NCBI GenBank assembly: GCA_003640385.1 | Contig: RCAB01000551.1 | Coordinates: forward strand, 1-39,156 | Direction: 5' to 3' | Source: Setaria digitata | Taxonomy: Eukaryota > Nematoda > Chromadorea > Rhabditida > Setariidae | Length of the DNA stretch: 39,156 nt | Shown: positions 12,501-24,077 of the stretch, one piece after another | Layout of the letters: each line of letters starts with the position of its first letter | How positions within the stretch are numbered: the stretch's first letter is position 1 | The notes under the pieces: model-generated | What the model was told of the DNA's origin: nothing | The model's database searches: none | What the model saw: the letters and a program-made list of their open reading frames with translations, nothing else | Made by a program: the position numbers and the translations under genes

Positions 12501-15500
12501 TCCAGCATAATGAACAACAGCAAAATGTGCTTCAGCTTGTTTTCCTTTCGGTGGACGAGGCTTCTGGAAGTTGGGATGTTTACCCAGGTGCTGATCATTT
12601 AGCTTCTGTACAAATGTCATATCAGTTGCTTTCGGCACGATACATTCTTCATCCAACATTGATATTATACCCAAAGGCTGGAAAAAAAAAAAACTTTTTT
12701 TTATTGTTTAAATAAGATTAAATTTTTATCCTTCTCCTTCTCTCTCTAATTATTTTTTATTTTTTTTTAATATTGATTAGTTGCAAAATTAGAATTAGCA
12801 AGTTGAATAAATTCAGAATTCTTTTCAAATGCAACAAAGCATTCAACAACATCTCGAAGACATATTTATATTCATTTGTTTAAATTTAAAAAAAAAAAAA
12901 AAAAATTTAGAAAATGATATAAAATTAACTTTTTCAATTAATTCGATACATGCTTGTAAATCAAGACCAAAATCAATGAATGTCCAAGCAATGCCTTCAC
13001 GTTTATATTCTTCTTGCTCGAGAACAAACATATGATGATTGAAGAACTGTTGTAGACGTTCATTTACAAAATTAATCCATAACTGCTCGAATGAATTAAA
13101 CTGAAAAAAAAAACATTAAAATTTAAAATTTATTAATTTAATATTATTTTCTTCAAGAATACATTATTACTTTTTTTTTAATAATTTTTTTCTTTTTTTC
13201 TAAATTTTGTAAAATTTTCAGCATTTTTTTTTTTTTGAGAAAATTACAATATTATTGAAGAGAATTTTTTCCTAAAAATTTTTATAATTTAAAATTTTCA
13301 TTTAATAAGGAAAGGAAAGAAAAGAGAAAAATGAAAGAAAAANTCTTTTTTTCTAAATTTTGTAAAATTTTCAGCATTTTTTTTTTTTGAGAAAATTGCA
13401 ATATTATTGAAGAGAATTTTTTCCTAAAAATTTTTATAATTTAAAATTTTCATTTAATAAGGAAAGGAAAGAAAAGAGAAAAATGAAAGAAAAAAAAAAG
13501 TAATACATCAAAAATTTCGAAGCCAGCAATGTCCAAGACACCAATGAAATATTTTCGACTTTCCTTATTCTGATCAAGTGTTTTATTGCACCTATCAATG
13601 AGCCAACGAAACATTCGAGAATAGATAGCTTTTCCGAGACCGTCAACAGCCCAGTGTACCTAAAAATTAATTAAATTCTTACAATCATTACCAAACTGAA
13701 ACCTGAAATAGAGAATTAACTGGAATTGAAAAATTAAAATAATTAGTAACTTAAAATAAAGCCTTACTTGTTCCAAATTTTGTCCCTTATTAACCCATTC
13801 AGTACCAACTCGTACACGTGGCTTTGTTAGTGCTCTCAAAAATTCTTCATGATCAACGCCAAAGCAAAAGCCTGCATTCTTTGCATCTACAAAAAGAAAA
13901 AAGTTTATTTTGGGCTAAAAAAAAAAAAAACACTTTAATATTTTAGGAATTCTGAATCACTGATGATACAGAATCTACGCTTGAAAGTTTAGGCTACGTC
14001 ATTTTTGTATTTTTCGAAACAAAAACTTTTTTCTCTTTTTTTTTTTTTTCCCAAACCTTCTTCTCCATCAGGTTCCGCTTGCTCTTCACGTGGTCGTTGT
14101 TTAAATTTCATTTCACCCATATGCATAATACCGGCTACATTAGCATACATGTCATGTGTTTCGTGATCTTCAAAGCCCATTATATCGAATGCTTCCTGAA
14201 AAAAAAATTTTTTTTTTCCTGAAATTACCTGTTTAATTTGACATTGTTTTAGCAAAAAATCTGATAAGTTAACACTTAAACAATCAATTTTGGTTAAAAG
14301 TTGAATAGCTAATTTGAAAACAAAATTCTGTTTAAAAAAAAAAATTAGATATTCAATTTGACAATAATGTTATTATTGCTATGAAATGCTAGTTTAGATA
14401 AATTTTTTGTTTTTTTTTTTCACCTAAATGGTAATTAAATATGAATACCTGTGTAAGATGCATTTCTTCCTTATCGTTAACACCTTCGATTGTTAACTCT
14501 GCTTGGGCACAAAAATGGTAGTACTTAATGTCATTTGTTAAATGCAATTCTTCTGAAAAATTAACACTGTTGTCTAATTGTTATTTTAATTAACATTTGA
14601 TAAAATAAATCAGAAAAGAAAACAAATAAATAAAGCAACAACTTTGAAAATATTCAGTTTTTTTTTTTTTTCAAACGAAATAAATGAAAAAATTTTTCGA
14701 TAGATGTTAACCTCTTATTTTTGGATGATAACCGGACATAAGCTGATAATAAATGTGATAACTACGCTCACCAGGAGCCTGTCGTACAACACGAGACTTT
14801 TCAAAAAGATCTGAAAAAAAAAAATGATGAGAATGTCAAAAAAGAAAAAATCAGTTAATATTTAAAAAGTCTTTAATTAACACATGTTATTAATCAGCAC
14901 ATGGGAAGTGTTAATAACAATTTATTCGAAAATTTAATTTGAAGAAGAAGGAAAAAAAAAAAAAAAACCGTACAGTGTTCAATATCGCCACCCGAAAGTT
15001 TTCCATCTTTAGTGAAATGAGTTCGGATGAATTTGCCAAATCGTGATGAATTATTATTTCGAACAGTTTTTGCATTACCTGTAATTATGATTGTGATTTC
15101 CAGCTTTTACCTAATTCAATTCCATTTCAGATTATGTGGAATGTAGAAGTACAAACATCTACTCACTTTAGTTTGTGTTGATTGATCAAATTAGAATTAA
15201 TCTGAGTTGGAATTAAATTAGAATTAGTCAAATTAGAATTAGGCTCAAAATTACTAAATTAAAAAATCAATCGAATTATTTTTTAAATTTAGGAAATTTC
15301 TCTGAAGCAAATTGTGAATTCAAGGTTTTGTTAAAAATAAGATAGGTATTAAAAATGAAATCAGCAATTTAGTAATTTTTAAATTATTAAAGCTTCAATT
15401 TTAATGCATAGGAAATTTTTTTGACTAGAGACGCATAATTTTCGTATTAACTTACCGAATGCTTCTAATACGGGATTAGTTTGCACGATTTGTTCTTCCA

Positions 15501-17260
15501 AAGTACCCTAAACTTTTTATCAATTAGTAAATGGCCATTCTTTTAGGCTTACCTGAATAACTGAATATTGAAATTGGTGACAGAAAGATTTCCCACCCAA
15601 TTATGCTAATGAAAATGTACAAAATTCATAACTAAATTATTGTGATTTTTTTTTTTTTTTTGCTTTTTCAGAAAAGTGAAATATTTTTCAGTTAGCAAAG
15701 GCAACATTTTATGAATTTAAAACAATATTGTATTTTGGCGTTCATAGATGAGAATTACATTAATTTCTGAAATTAATGAATTTTTGAATTAAATTAGTTA
15801 ATTAGAATATGGGAAATTAATATTCAAATTTAGACGCACTCCTTTCTTGCCTTCTTCCTTCTTCTGCTGTGTTGCACCCACAATAGCGAAATAAGCAATG
15901 ACCTTTTTTGTATTTTCAGTCTTACCGGCGCCTGATTCACCGGTAATTAGCATCGATTGATTCTCATGATCTAAAATTTAATTAAACCATACTGATATAG
16001 TGTTAATGATAGGTCACGGGCATTGTGATAGCAGTCAACTATCCTCTTAACAATTACTTGCTATAAAACTTTCTTAGCAACAGATTTCTTTTTTTATTGT
16101 GCGAATCTTTTTTTTTTTTTCACATTAAATTTTAAACTATAAAAATCTTGTCATTATCATGGCTTATTTTATCATAATCTATTATAACTAGGTGTTAATT
16201 TTGTGAAATTTACTACTATTATTATAATGCTTGCTTTTTTCCCTGATATCTTATCAGTTACTATATTGAATGTTTAGTGATAATTAAATATTGAAAAAGA
16301 AATATCATAGTGCTTCATAAAAATGCCAGTAATAGTAATTAGAATATAATTATACCAATGAGAATATTGCGATATGCTTCATCTGATACGGCGAATAAAT
16401 GCGGCGGCATTTCATTTCTTCTTTTACCCATATAATGCTTAATAATTGATGGACTATAAATTGGTAAACGCTTGTATGGATTAATTACCACACAAAATAA
16501 GCCAGAATATGTCTGAAATAATTGGCCAAATTAGAATATATTTGTATAAAAAAAATGATATGCTTCTCGTGATTTTTTTTTTTGACCTTTTTTGGAAATA
16601 CTCAATACTCGTTAATTGCATTAAATAAGTTTCCAAATTAAATTTCATCCTTTACAAATTTAACAAATTAATTAATTGGTAAAGAAAAGAATTTTTTAAA
16701 ATTTACATAAATCATCATTGAAAAATAACGCTGTTTGAGATTGCTTAGTACGGAAGCTTCATTCAGGAATGTTAAATTTGCCATATCTTCGGTTTTATTA
16801 AATTTCGGAGGATTCATTTCCTGAACTTCCTCCTTTTTCACTGTTACTTCATTGCCTTTCGCAGTAATTACTGTTACTTTATCACCTGCTGTGGATTTTA
16901 TTTCGGCAGCAACAAAACCTGTAAAAACAGAAATTCATTTTTTTTCTTTTTTTTTTGAAAATAACAATTCCATTCCTTTTTTTCCCTCTCTATTTTTAAT
17001 ACAGTATTAGAATAATTCCAATTTAAAATAACTAAAAAAGCTTTATCCACCTAATAGAATTATAACAGTCAATATATGTCTAATTAGTTTTAGCTTTAGC
17101 TTCATTAATTACCATCTTCAGCATCCGGAATCCAGCAATTCTTCTTGGAATCGAATGGTTTCGCAGCATTTTCTGTTTTCTCTTCTCTGCTAACTTCCAA
17201 ATATGGATATCCATCGTCATCCTCAAATTTCCCTAGTTCAACATCTGCACCTGTTGCCAT
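1513..17260 (-). CDS. myo-3: muscle myosin heavy chain (MYO-3/MHC A-like), complete, 39 exons
   Basis: Class II myosin heavy chain, the ATP-driven motor and rod of muscle thick filaments. The ATG is at 17260-17258 and TAA at 1515-1513; 39 exons sum to 5895 nt, giving 1964 residues, the usual nematode length (about 1940-1970). Motor: P-loop GESGAGKT at residues 183-190, switch [11 protein letters not shown] at 241-250, switch II DIAGFE at 465-470, basic loop 2 GGRKKGKS near 646-653, [20 protein letters not shown] (SH2/SH1 region), one clear light-chain-binding helix around 823-853 ending in the invariant Pro851. The rest is a heptad coiled-coil rod, then a non-helical tail from about 1939 ending EMGE. 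N-terminal features ([18 protein letters not shown]) and [15 protein letters not shown] resemble C. elegans MYO-3 more than UNC-54 as I remember them; the paralogue assignment needs a tree. No frameshift or stop interrupts it. Far more introns than the C. elegans orthologues. Confidence 0.95.
9545..10124. repeat. two-copy 290-bp tandem duplication in a myosin intron
   Basis: The block 9545-9834 is repeated immediately as 9835-10124 with a period of exactly 290 bp. I found one difference, GTCAATTTTA at about 9761 against GCCAATTTTA at about 10051. It lies wholly in the intron between exons 16 and 17, so the protein is unaffected. No N separates the copies. It could be a recent real duplication or a collapsed/expanded assembly overlap. 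Confidence 0.95.
10248..10276. repeat. GA microsatellite
   Basis: A (GA)n run within the myosin intron between exons 16 and 17, just upstream on the plus strand of the exon 16 donor. Purine-rich, no coding role. Confidence 0.8.
10316..17260 (-). other. myo-3: myosin motor-domain exons 1-16 (coordinates)
   Basis: Exons in transcript order: 17113-17260, 16707-16918, 16356-16512, 15840-15970, 15456-15507, 14974-15078, 14712-14810, 14449-14552, 14057-14195, 13768-13886, 13507-13659, 12930-13100, 12498-12677, 11833-11995, 11187-11333, 10316-10702. Each was placed by a GT donor, an AG acceptor and unbroken phase. Exon 1 carries the start. Exon 2 covers the SH3-like N-terminal subdomain; exon 4 holds the P-loop; exon 6 switch I; exon 11 switch II; exons 12 and 13 the relay and lower 50K region; exons 14-15 flank loop 2; exon 16 holds the reactive-thiol helix and converter (VFFKAG). 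The intron between exons 11 and 12 contains an N and a duplicated block, so its true length is uncertain. Confidence 0.9.
13191..13496. repeat. direct duplication flanking an N at 13343 (probable assembly join)
   Basis: About 152 bp at 13191-13342 is repeated after the single N at 13344-13496 with one clear substitution (AAATTAC against AAATTGC). It is inside the myosin intron between exons 11 and 12. The pattern of copy, single N, copy is that of two contigs whose overlapping ends were not merged. Confidence 0.9.
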
Positions 17261-17277
17261 CCTTGCTCGAGAATGCT
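17261..17277 (-). promoter_or_regulatory. 5' splice or trans-splice acceptor just upstream of the myosin start
   Basis: Reading the minus strand, AATTTTATAG ends at 17276, leaving only 15 nt (17275-17261) before the ATG. Nematode messages are often trans-spliced to a spliced leader at such a site very close to the start. An alternative is a cis-spliced 5' UTR intron reaching into the 5.5 kb upstream region. The sequence cannot tell these apart. Confidence 0.6.
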
Positions 17278-17941
17278 ATAAAATTCATCGAACATAATCC
17301 AGACATACCATAATTACGTAAATATAATCATGCGAAAATATTATTTTACCATTGTAACAAAATTACTGATAATCATGATAATGATACTTTACTACAATCT
17401 TACAAGCATTCATGATTAAAAGTTATACAATTTTAGATTTAATTGTATTATATTAATATAGATGTGGTAATTTTCCACACATTTTTCCGCATTATCTTTC
17501 ATGCGTCACAAAACATTCCATCGATACCTTAGATAATTTTTTTTTTTTTTCTTCTTCTAAACAATAAGTAGAAATTTTTTGATTTCATTGATAACTTTTA
17601 TCACTACTGAAATTCAACTAATAATATCACTTATGTAAATTTGTAATAGAAGAAAACAAAACATTTCATTTTCTTGTTAAAAAGATTTAGCAAATCTATT
17701 CAAGTTACAACAATGTTTTTTTTTTTTTTTCTTTTAAATAAATTGTTGAAATAGAGGAACTGAAAGAAAAATTGCCTTTCTCATCAATCAAACTGTTTAA
17801 AAATTTTCAGAATCCAAAAATACTTTCTAGCTAACAGTGCTAACAAAATAATGCAGTCTTCTAGGAGTCATCTTAATCATCGTAATAAACCTTAGCCAAG
17901 GTTTCCGTTTTACAAAAAGAAAAAGAAGAAAAAAAAAAAGA

Positions 17942-18106
17942 CGAAGGAAAAATTTTTTAAAAACAATTTATAAAGTTTGCTCATAGCTAATAAATTAATT
18001 ATAGCCCAATCTTTCAACGAATTTTCGAAGAAAAATTTTCAAAAACAATTTAAAAAGTTTGTTTTCAGTTAAATTAATTATAGCACAGTATTTAAACAAA
18101 GTTTCA
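17942..18106. repeat. diverged two-copy tandem repeat, period about 84 bp
   Basis: The unit starting CGAAGGAAAAATTTT at 17942 recurs as CGAAGAAAAATTTTC at 18026. Shared landmarks in both copies are ACAATTTA-AAAGTTTG and AAATTAATTATAGC. The copies have drifted by substitutions and small indels, so this is an old duplication, unlike the near-identical one at 9545-10124. Confidence 0.75.
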
Positions 18107-18456
18107 AATATCGAAATTTTAAGAGAGAAGTTTTTAAGTTCCGATAAATTTCTTTATATCAAATTAACATCAAAAGCTGGTATTCAAATTGGTAATCGAT
18201 GATTGTAGCAACTCAGCTGACTTTACTGAACTTGTTAATTAATTATGTTGAAAATCGAATAGCTCTAGTATTGGCTGAAGGAAAAATAATTGAATGAACC
18301 AATTAAAAATAATATTTAAAATTACTAAATATTTAATTTCTCCAGTAATAAAAAGGGATTTATATGGCAATATATTACATTTATATGCTTTTTTTTTGTA
18401 CTATTTTCTTATGTTCTGATAGTATCTTTGAATAAGTAAGAAATAAGAAATAAGGT

Positions 18457-18630
18457 TCCATCTATCCATTCATCCCTTCTCCAACTAACTGATCAACCAT
18501 TCTCCTAGATATCCCTATCCGTTCGTCATCTATCCTATCATCCATTCCACATCTATCCCTCTATCCGTTCTTTCGTTCTCCAGCTATCCACTTATCTGTC
18601 GATCTGTCTATTAAGCCCTTCTCGATCATG
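18457..18630. repeat. degenerate pyrimidine-rich minisatellite based on CTATCC
   Basis: About 170 bp in which CTATCC, CATCC, CTATCTGTC and related words recur in one orientation, with almost all purines confined to single A or G spacers. The plus strand is strongly pyrimidine-biased against flanks that are not. It sits about 1.2-1.4 kb upstream of the myosin start. Confidence 0.75.
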
Positions 18631-19879
18631 TATTTATAGAAGCCTATCTCAAACTTATCTTTTCCAATCCTATTTCAAAAAGCAAAAAAAAAAAACATCA
18701 CATAATGTAGAAAGATATTGGAAGTAATTACTTTTTTTTTTTCTTGCAAATACAAATGGAAATTATATAATTATGATTAATAAATAAAAGTGATTAAAGT
18801 TTGAATTATAATTTTTCTCAAGAATTTCCAGCAAATCAATTGCAATTCTAACAAAATCGGAATTTTAATAATTAGTGATGAGATTTTGGTGAAATATAAC
18901 GAAAGTGAAAGAGTCGTTGAAAAATCGACCTTTTATTTTGAGTATTCGAAAAATGAAATTATATATCAAAGAGATTTTTAATTTTAGGAGAAAGGGAAAA
19001 ATTTCAGATGAAATTTAATTGTTAAAAACTACCATCAATAGATTAGTCTGAATTAAATATGATAAATTAAACTTCATCTTTTTAACTTGAAGTTTATTTT
19101 AATGGTACTAAAATGATCTTCTTTTTAAAAAATGAAAATTTTTCGATGTAGTTTAATCGAGAGACATTTTGCAATTTTAATTTTGATATCATTTCCAATT
19201 CTTATAAGATATAAAATTCCCTTCCATTTATTTTGGACAATGATAAAAGATACGCTGAAACGATGTACTAATAATTATCTAAAAAAAAAAGTGATTAAAA
19301 AAAAAGCATTAAATTCTTTACTTTTGATTTATTAAATAAATAATACGATCAAGTACAAACAAACTAAAACTTGAATTGTAACTTTATAAGATTAAAAAGT
19401 CCTTATAATACTCTCGATAGCTTTTTTTCTGCAAAAAAAAAAGTTTGCAATCTAAATTTCATCAAGTTTACAATAACATAATAAGTTATTTGCTTAACAA
19501 ATATTATGCTCACAACGAACTGTTAAAATAATAACAATTCTCGTAAATTTATATTTCACAAGGTTGAAATTAAAATGCTTTTCATCAAACATTAACTGAT
19601 AAGAATAGCTATAAACGCAAAAGAAATGCTCAATCAAAAATTTTGCAGCCGAAAAACGATTGAAAAAAAAAAGGAAAATTTGATTTAAAATTTTGAAACA
19701 ATAAGTTATTTACTTAGCAAATAAAATTAACAAATATATGAAAAACGTTGATTATTAACTATTTAAAAAAAAAAAACACATTTAGATTCCACTGAATACA
19801 AACAATCAAATTATTTTATTGATAATTTTGCTCATTTCCATTATCATCATTGCCACTGTGCAAACAAACAAACAATCTT

Positions 19880-20200
19880 AAATGAAGAAAACATCAAATA
19901 ACTGCTGAAACCAAACACTTTTATATGAAATAATTTGAAAAATTTTTTCTTTTCCACTAAATTAGAGCTTAGACAATTATTTGCACAATTATTTGTTTAT
20001 AATGCAACAAATTAAGAAAAATTTTATAACAAACAGTTTCAAATGAACAAAACAGTAAATAAAGTGCTAAGAGCAAGTACTTTTATATGAAATAATCTAA
20101 ACATTTTTTATTTGTTTTTCTTCTTTTCACTTAGATCCTAACTAATTATTTACATAATTTTTCGTTTATAATGCAACAAATTAGAAAACAGACAGTTTAT
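19880..20200. repeat. diverged two-copy tandem repeat, period about 161 bp
   Basis: Copy A 19880-20040 and copy B 20041-20200 align end to end. Both start AAATGAA(G/C)AAAACA, contain ACTTTTATATGAAATAAT (19917 and 20079) and TTTATAATGCAACAAATTA, and end ACAGTTT. A related short word, AATAAGTTATTT followed by GCTTAACAAATA or ACTTAGCAAATA, appears near 19479 and 19700, so the area has been duplicated more than once. Confidence 0.8.
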
Positions 20201-20222
20201 AACTGTACTACACTTTTACGTG

Positions 20223-20259
20223 TACGTACGTATGGCTACATACGTATGATCTACGTATG
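20223..20259. repeat. TACGTA palindrome cluster with hairpin
   Basis: TACGTATG at 20227-20234 and its exact reverse complement CATACGTA at 20239-20246 are separated by GCTA, giving an 8-bp stem. A third TACGTATG lies at 20252-20259, and TACGTAC precedes the first. It is a compact palindromic island in otherwise plain AT-rich DNA upstream of the myosin gene; function unknown. Confidence 0.8.
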
Positions 20260-22801
20260 TGGTTATTATTAGCATCTGTGGAAATGTGAAAGTGTAACAG
20301 TTATATGTGAGGGAAATTCTCTCAGGATGAAATACCACAAACAAATGATTCTAAAATTAGTGTAATGTAAAACTTTCGCTGATAGTAGTAATAACTGGAA
20401 TTGATGGTGAATTTAAGAAGTGAATGATATCCTCTTCAGTATAATTTTATAACAACAAAATTGGTCAGAGAGAAAGAAAGAAGCAATAAATCTGAGGAAG
20501 AAATAATACAATATATAGTAGAGGAGAGTAATGAATGAAAATGATAAGGGATAATGCTGATAATACGGCAAATTAACCTCCCCTATCACTTATCATCATC
20601 ATCATCTGTGCGAAAGCAAATGTTCTACTGAAGCTTTATCAGTGTAAATGAAAATGCCATTGAAGCTGGATGGATATATTATAGAGTATGGAAGATGGGC
20701 CGGAAGTTTTGAAAGGTGGAGAAAATGAATTGTGATGTGGAAAAGTTAGACGAGAAATGAAGAGAGGCTAAAATTAAACTAACTATGTGGGCGGCCTCTA
20801 TACATTAGTAAGTTGCAAACGAGAAAAGTTAATATAAAAAAAAAAAGAAAGGAAAAGACGAGAAGAAAATTTGGTAAGATTAATAATAAGTAAAACTATG
20901 AAACAGAAAAGAAAGGAAAAAGAAATTGAACTAAAATTAAAAGTATTATATTAAAAAATTTGAGAACGAAAAAAAAAAAACAAAAAAATAAATCACACAT
21001 CAAATATCATTTTTTTTTTCCTGTTTTCTAACATCATCCTCATTTGTTTCTTTTGTTTTTTCCTTTTTCCTCTCTTTTTTTTTCTGTTTTTTTTTTTTTT
21101 GTTTCTTGAATAATCTTAATTTCTTTCTGTTAATTCAAACTTCTTTCTTCTTTTTGTTTTTTGAATTTGTTTCAGAGTATTTTGTCAAGAAAACAGATTG
21201 GAAAAAAAAGTAGTGATTATTGATGTTATTATCAAATAATCAACTAAGTATGGATGGATAGAGATGTTCCTGCTATATTACATTATTTCATGTTGTAGAG
21301 CTTGCAATACGCTAGATTTATTTGTTTAAAATTTTAAATTTTGTTTAAAATCGACAAATAGCTGTAAAAATTTAGTATTTTAAATAAAAAATTAATTATG
21401 GGAGAGAGAATTTATTGCAAAATAAGAAATTTAAAACAAAAAAAAAGGAAAAGGGAAAAACAAAAAACAAAAAGGAACAAATTCACAAGAATAATATTTC
21501 AAATAAAGAAGTTAAATGTATAAATTTTCTTTATATTATCACTTAGCTAATTTCGTACTCATTCCAAAAATAATCCGAAAAGAAAAATTTTTTAGAAACA
21601 TTTTTATTAATTATTAAAAACTCAACTAATATTCTGTTGGAAAACGTTTTATTTTGTTTTTTCTTGTTGTCAATAAAAAGTTGGAAGTTTTTCAAAATTT
21701 CTCAAAAAGGAATAAATATATTGAACATTAATGGGACATTAAATGCATGGAAATTTTGGAATGAAACTCTACTTTATTCCAACATTTATTGATAAATAAA
21801 AATTTTATTTTATTTATTTAAAATTTTTATAAAATAAATATTTTCAGTTCTGCTTTAATACAAATTTTTTATTATTAAGCTGTGATAAGATATGCAAATG
21901 TGTTTAGTAAGTAAATTTTGTTTTAATTAAAGCAATATTTTGATGGAGCTAAATTTGTATTTTAATAAATCAATAAACAAATTTATAATAAACAAACAAA
22001 TACTTTTGTTTATAATTTTGATTGCAATACAAAATTTAACGAGCATTTTTTTTTATGTTTTTGCTTGTCATAAACTCAAATTAATTTGTTACTGTCTGAT
22101 AGCAAAAAAAAAAAAAAAATTGTTAATATAATAATTTTAATTCTTACAGCTGTTCGAAGTAATTTTTCATAAAAGTTTAGAAAATTGTAAACGAAAAGAA
22201 AAGAAAAATTCATTAATGAGCTTTACGTTTGCTTTTTTTTTTTTCCTCAAAAATGAAAAAAAATTTTTCACTTTTTTTTGGGCACATTTAGTTTGATGAA
22301 AGATGCACAACTGTCTTGGTCTGTAAGCGATAACTTTTTCGGTACTGGATCTGCTTAGTTCAAAAAAAAAAAAAAAATTAAATTTAACTTTGTAATTATC
22401 ACGTTAAGTTGCCAAAGATCTTTTATTTTGTTCCTTTTCATTTTTAACTGAAATTTCATTAATTGTTGGGCATAAACTATGCTTTCTTTCTCTTTTTTTT
22501 TTTTTCTTTTGCTAAAACAAAACAATTCTTGGAAATGGCTAAAAAAAAAATTTTCAAATTTCTTTTCAAAATCTTCTGATAGGAAAAATTTCTTATATAA
22601 GTGCAAGAGATTTGTTAACAAAATTCAAAATTTTTGAAAGTTTTAAAAATTAATCAATTTTAAACTGCAATAAAACAGTAATTGATTTTTGCATAATAAT
22701 TTTGTTATAATAATTTGCACCGCAATATTTGTATCATTTTACTCAATGCTCTTTTTTTTTTTTTTTTTTTTTTTTGAGGAGTTATATGAATATTATTTAA
22801 A

Positions 22802-22965
22802 TTAGTAAAATATTCTAAAATAAATGTTTAAGAATGAGTGAGCCATAGTAATTAGTGTGAATAAAGTATCATTGCTAGCTCTTCCAGAACTTTCAATGTC
22901 GACAGGTGCGCCAACTGCTGTTGTTTTCGTTGTTGTTGGTGACTGAATTGTTGCGCCATTTAGTT
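22802..22965 (-). CDS. tentative terminal exon of a GPI-anchored surface protein
   Basis: After an acceptor TTACATAG, 164 nt open in one frame to TAA at 22804-22802 (entered after one base of a split codon). It encodes about 53 residues: a Thr-rich stretch (PTTTKTTA), a small-residue patch (ESSGRASND) suited to a GPI omega site, and a hydrophobic end (TLFTLITMAHSFLNIYF). That order is typical of GPI-attachment signals. Base composition is clearly richer in GC than the flanks. Upstream exons were not firmly found; the open stretch at 24078-24371 is the best candidate. The exon could also be a chance open frame, as it rests on composition and signal shape, with no family match. Confidence 0.4.
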
Positions 22966-24077
22966 CTATGTAATTTAGGAAATAAATTTTAAAAAATGCT
23001 TAAGCTCCTTAGTTAAATTATTTCAAAACTTCGTCTTACCGGAAGTTCGCATTTATAAATAAATATTCAAAAGCATTTTACACAAAAATTTCTAGAATTA
23101 TAATATTCTTATCAATGATGTGATTGATGGTATTCGATTATCTGTTAACATCCCTCCTTTTATTGATCACTTTTAATTCAACAAATGATTTTAAATTAAT
23201 TGAAAAGACAAATGAGAGATATCATGGAAAATATGGTATTTGTTAAAAATGCCTCTTATATATTTACTTAAATACAAATGCGATAATAAAGTGTATAAAA
23301 TTTTTACAAACTTTGAAAATAAAAATTCAGGAAGCAATTTAAAGCAAGTAATTAACTCATTAACTAAGCGAATCTGTGCGATTTGATTAGTTCAAGCCTA
23401 GCAGAAAAGTCATACTTCGTATCCAGCCAGAAATAATAATAAAAAAAAAAAGCAATATAGAATAAAATCTTGCACCCATCATTCATCGGCATTTCAATTT
23501 TGTTTTTGTTTGCTTATTTTTTTTTCTCTCTCTCTCTTATGTTTAAAGTTAAACTTTTCCATATCAATTGGATAAAAGCACCGATTGCTCAATAATTGAT
23601 CCATTCATTTGTCATCATTTTAAATTGAGCTCTTGCAATTTTCCCCTTCAACAAAAAGCACTACCACATGCGCCTTTCCATCCTTTTTTTTTTTTTTAAT
23701 TATTTGCAATATTTGATTTTATCAAAATAGAGAAGTTGACATAACTACAGTCATCTATACGTTTTCAACAACTATATCCTCTTGATTATTTTAATTGCCT
23801 TCTCTTTTCCTATTAATTTACTTTTTCTCTTTTTTAAAAAAAAATCTCATATCCCATATTTCATATTCGATCACCACAGTTTTTAATGGGATATTAAAAA
23901 ATTTCAAATCTATATTTTAACTAACACCGAAAAAGTGGATTTGAATCAGCATGACTTAATTAATTAATTGAAAAATCGTTTCTAACCTCACGAACAAAAA
24001 ATCTTCTTCCGATCCCAAAAAAAAATAAAATAAAATAAAAATAGAATAAGGATCCGATTAGGAACTGATTACTGCTC
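22966..24077. other. non-coding stretch between the two tentative exons
   Basis: AT-rich, with poly-A/T runs and a short (TC)n run at about 23525-23538. I see no additional exon with both a reading frame and splice sites. If the flanking exons belong together this is a 1.1-kb intron. Confidence 0.5.

Larger units (their letters stand above)
17278..22801. other. long gene-free region upstream of the myosin gene
   Basis: About 5.5 kb with no reading frame I can support on either strand; the few open stretches of 60-90 codons are rich in Phe, Ile, Asn and Lys, as expected by chance in AT-rich DNA. It should contain the myosin promoter and possibly a 5' UTR intron. Recognisable contents are diverged tandem duplications (17942-18106, 19880-20200), a pyrimidine-rich minisatellite (18457-18630), a TACGTA palindrome cluster (20223-20259), purine-rich DNA around 20460-20920 and an extended GATA site at 19595-19604. 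A less AT-rich stretch around 20550-20720 would be the first place to look for enhancer elements. Confidence 0.6.

Noticed and set aside
19132..19335. Plus-strand 67-codon open frame in the myosin upstream region
   Set aside because: Low-complexity Ile/Leu/Lys composition ending in a poly-Lys run encoded by poly-A; no conserved motif.
22355..22621. Minus-strand 88-codon frame rich in Phe and Lys
   Set aside because: Translated homopolymer tracts; no sign of selection or of splice sites.
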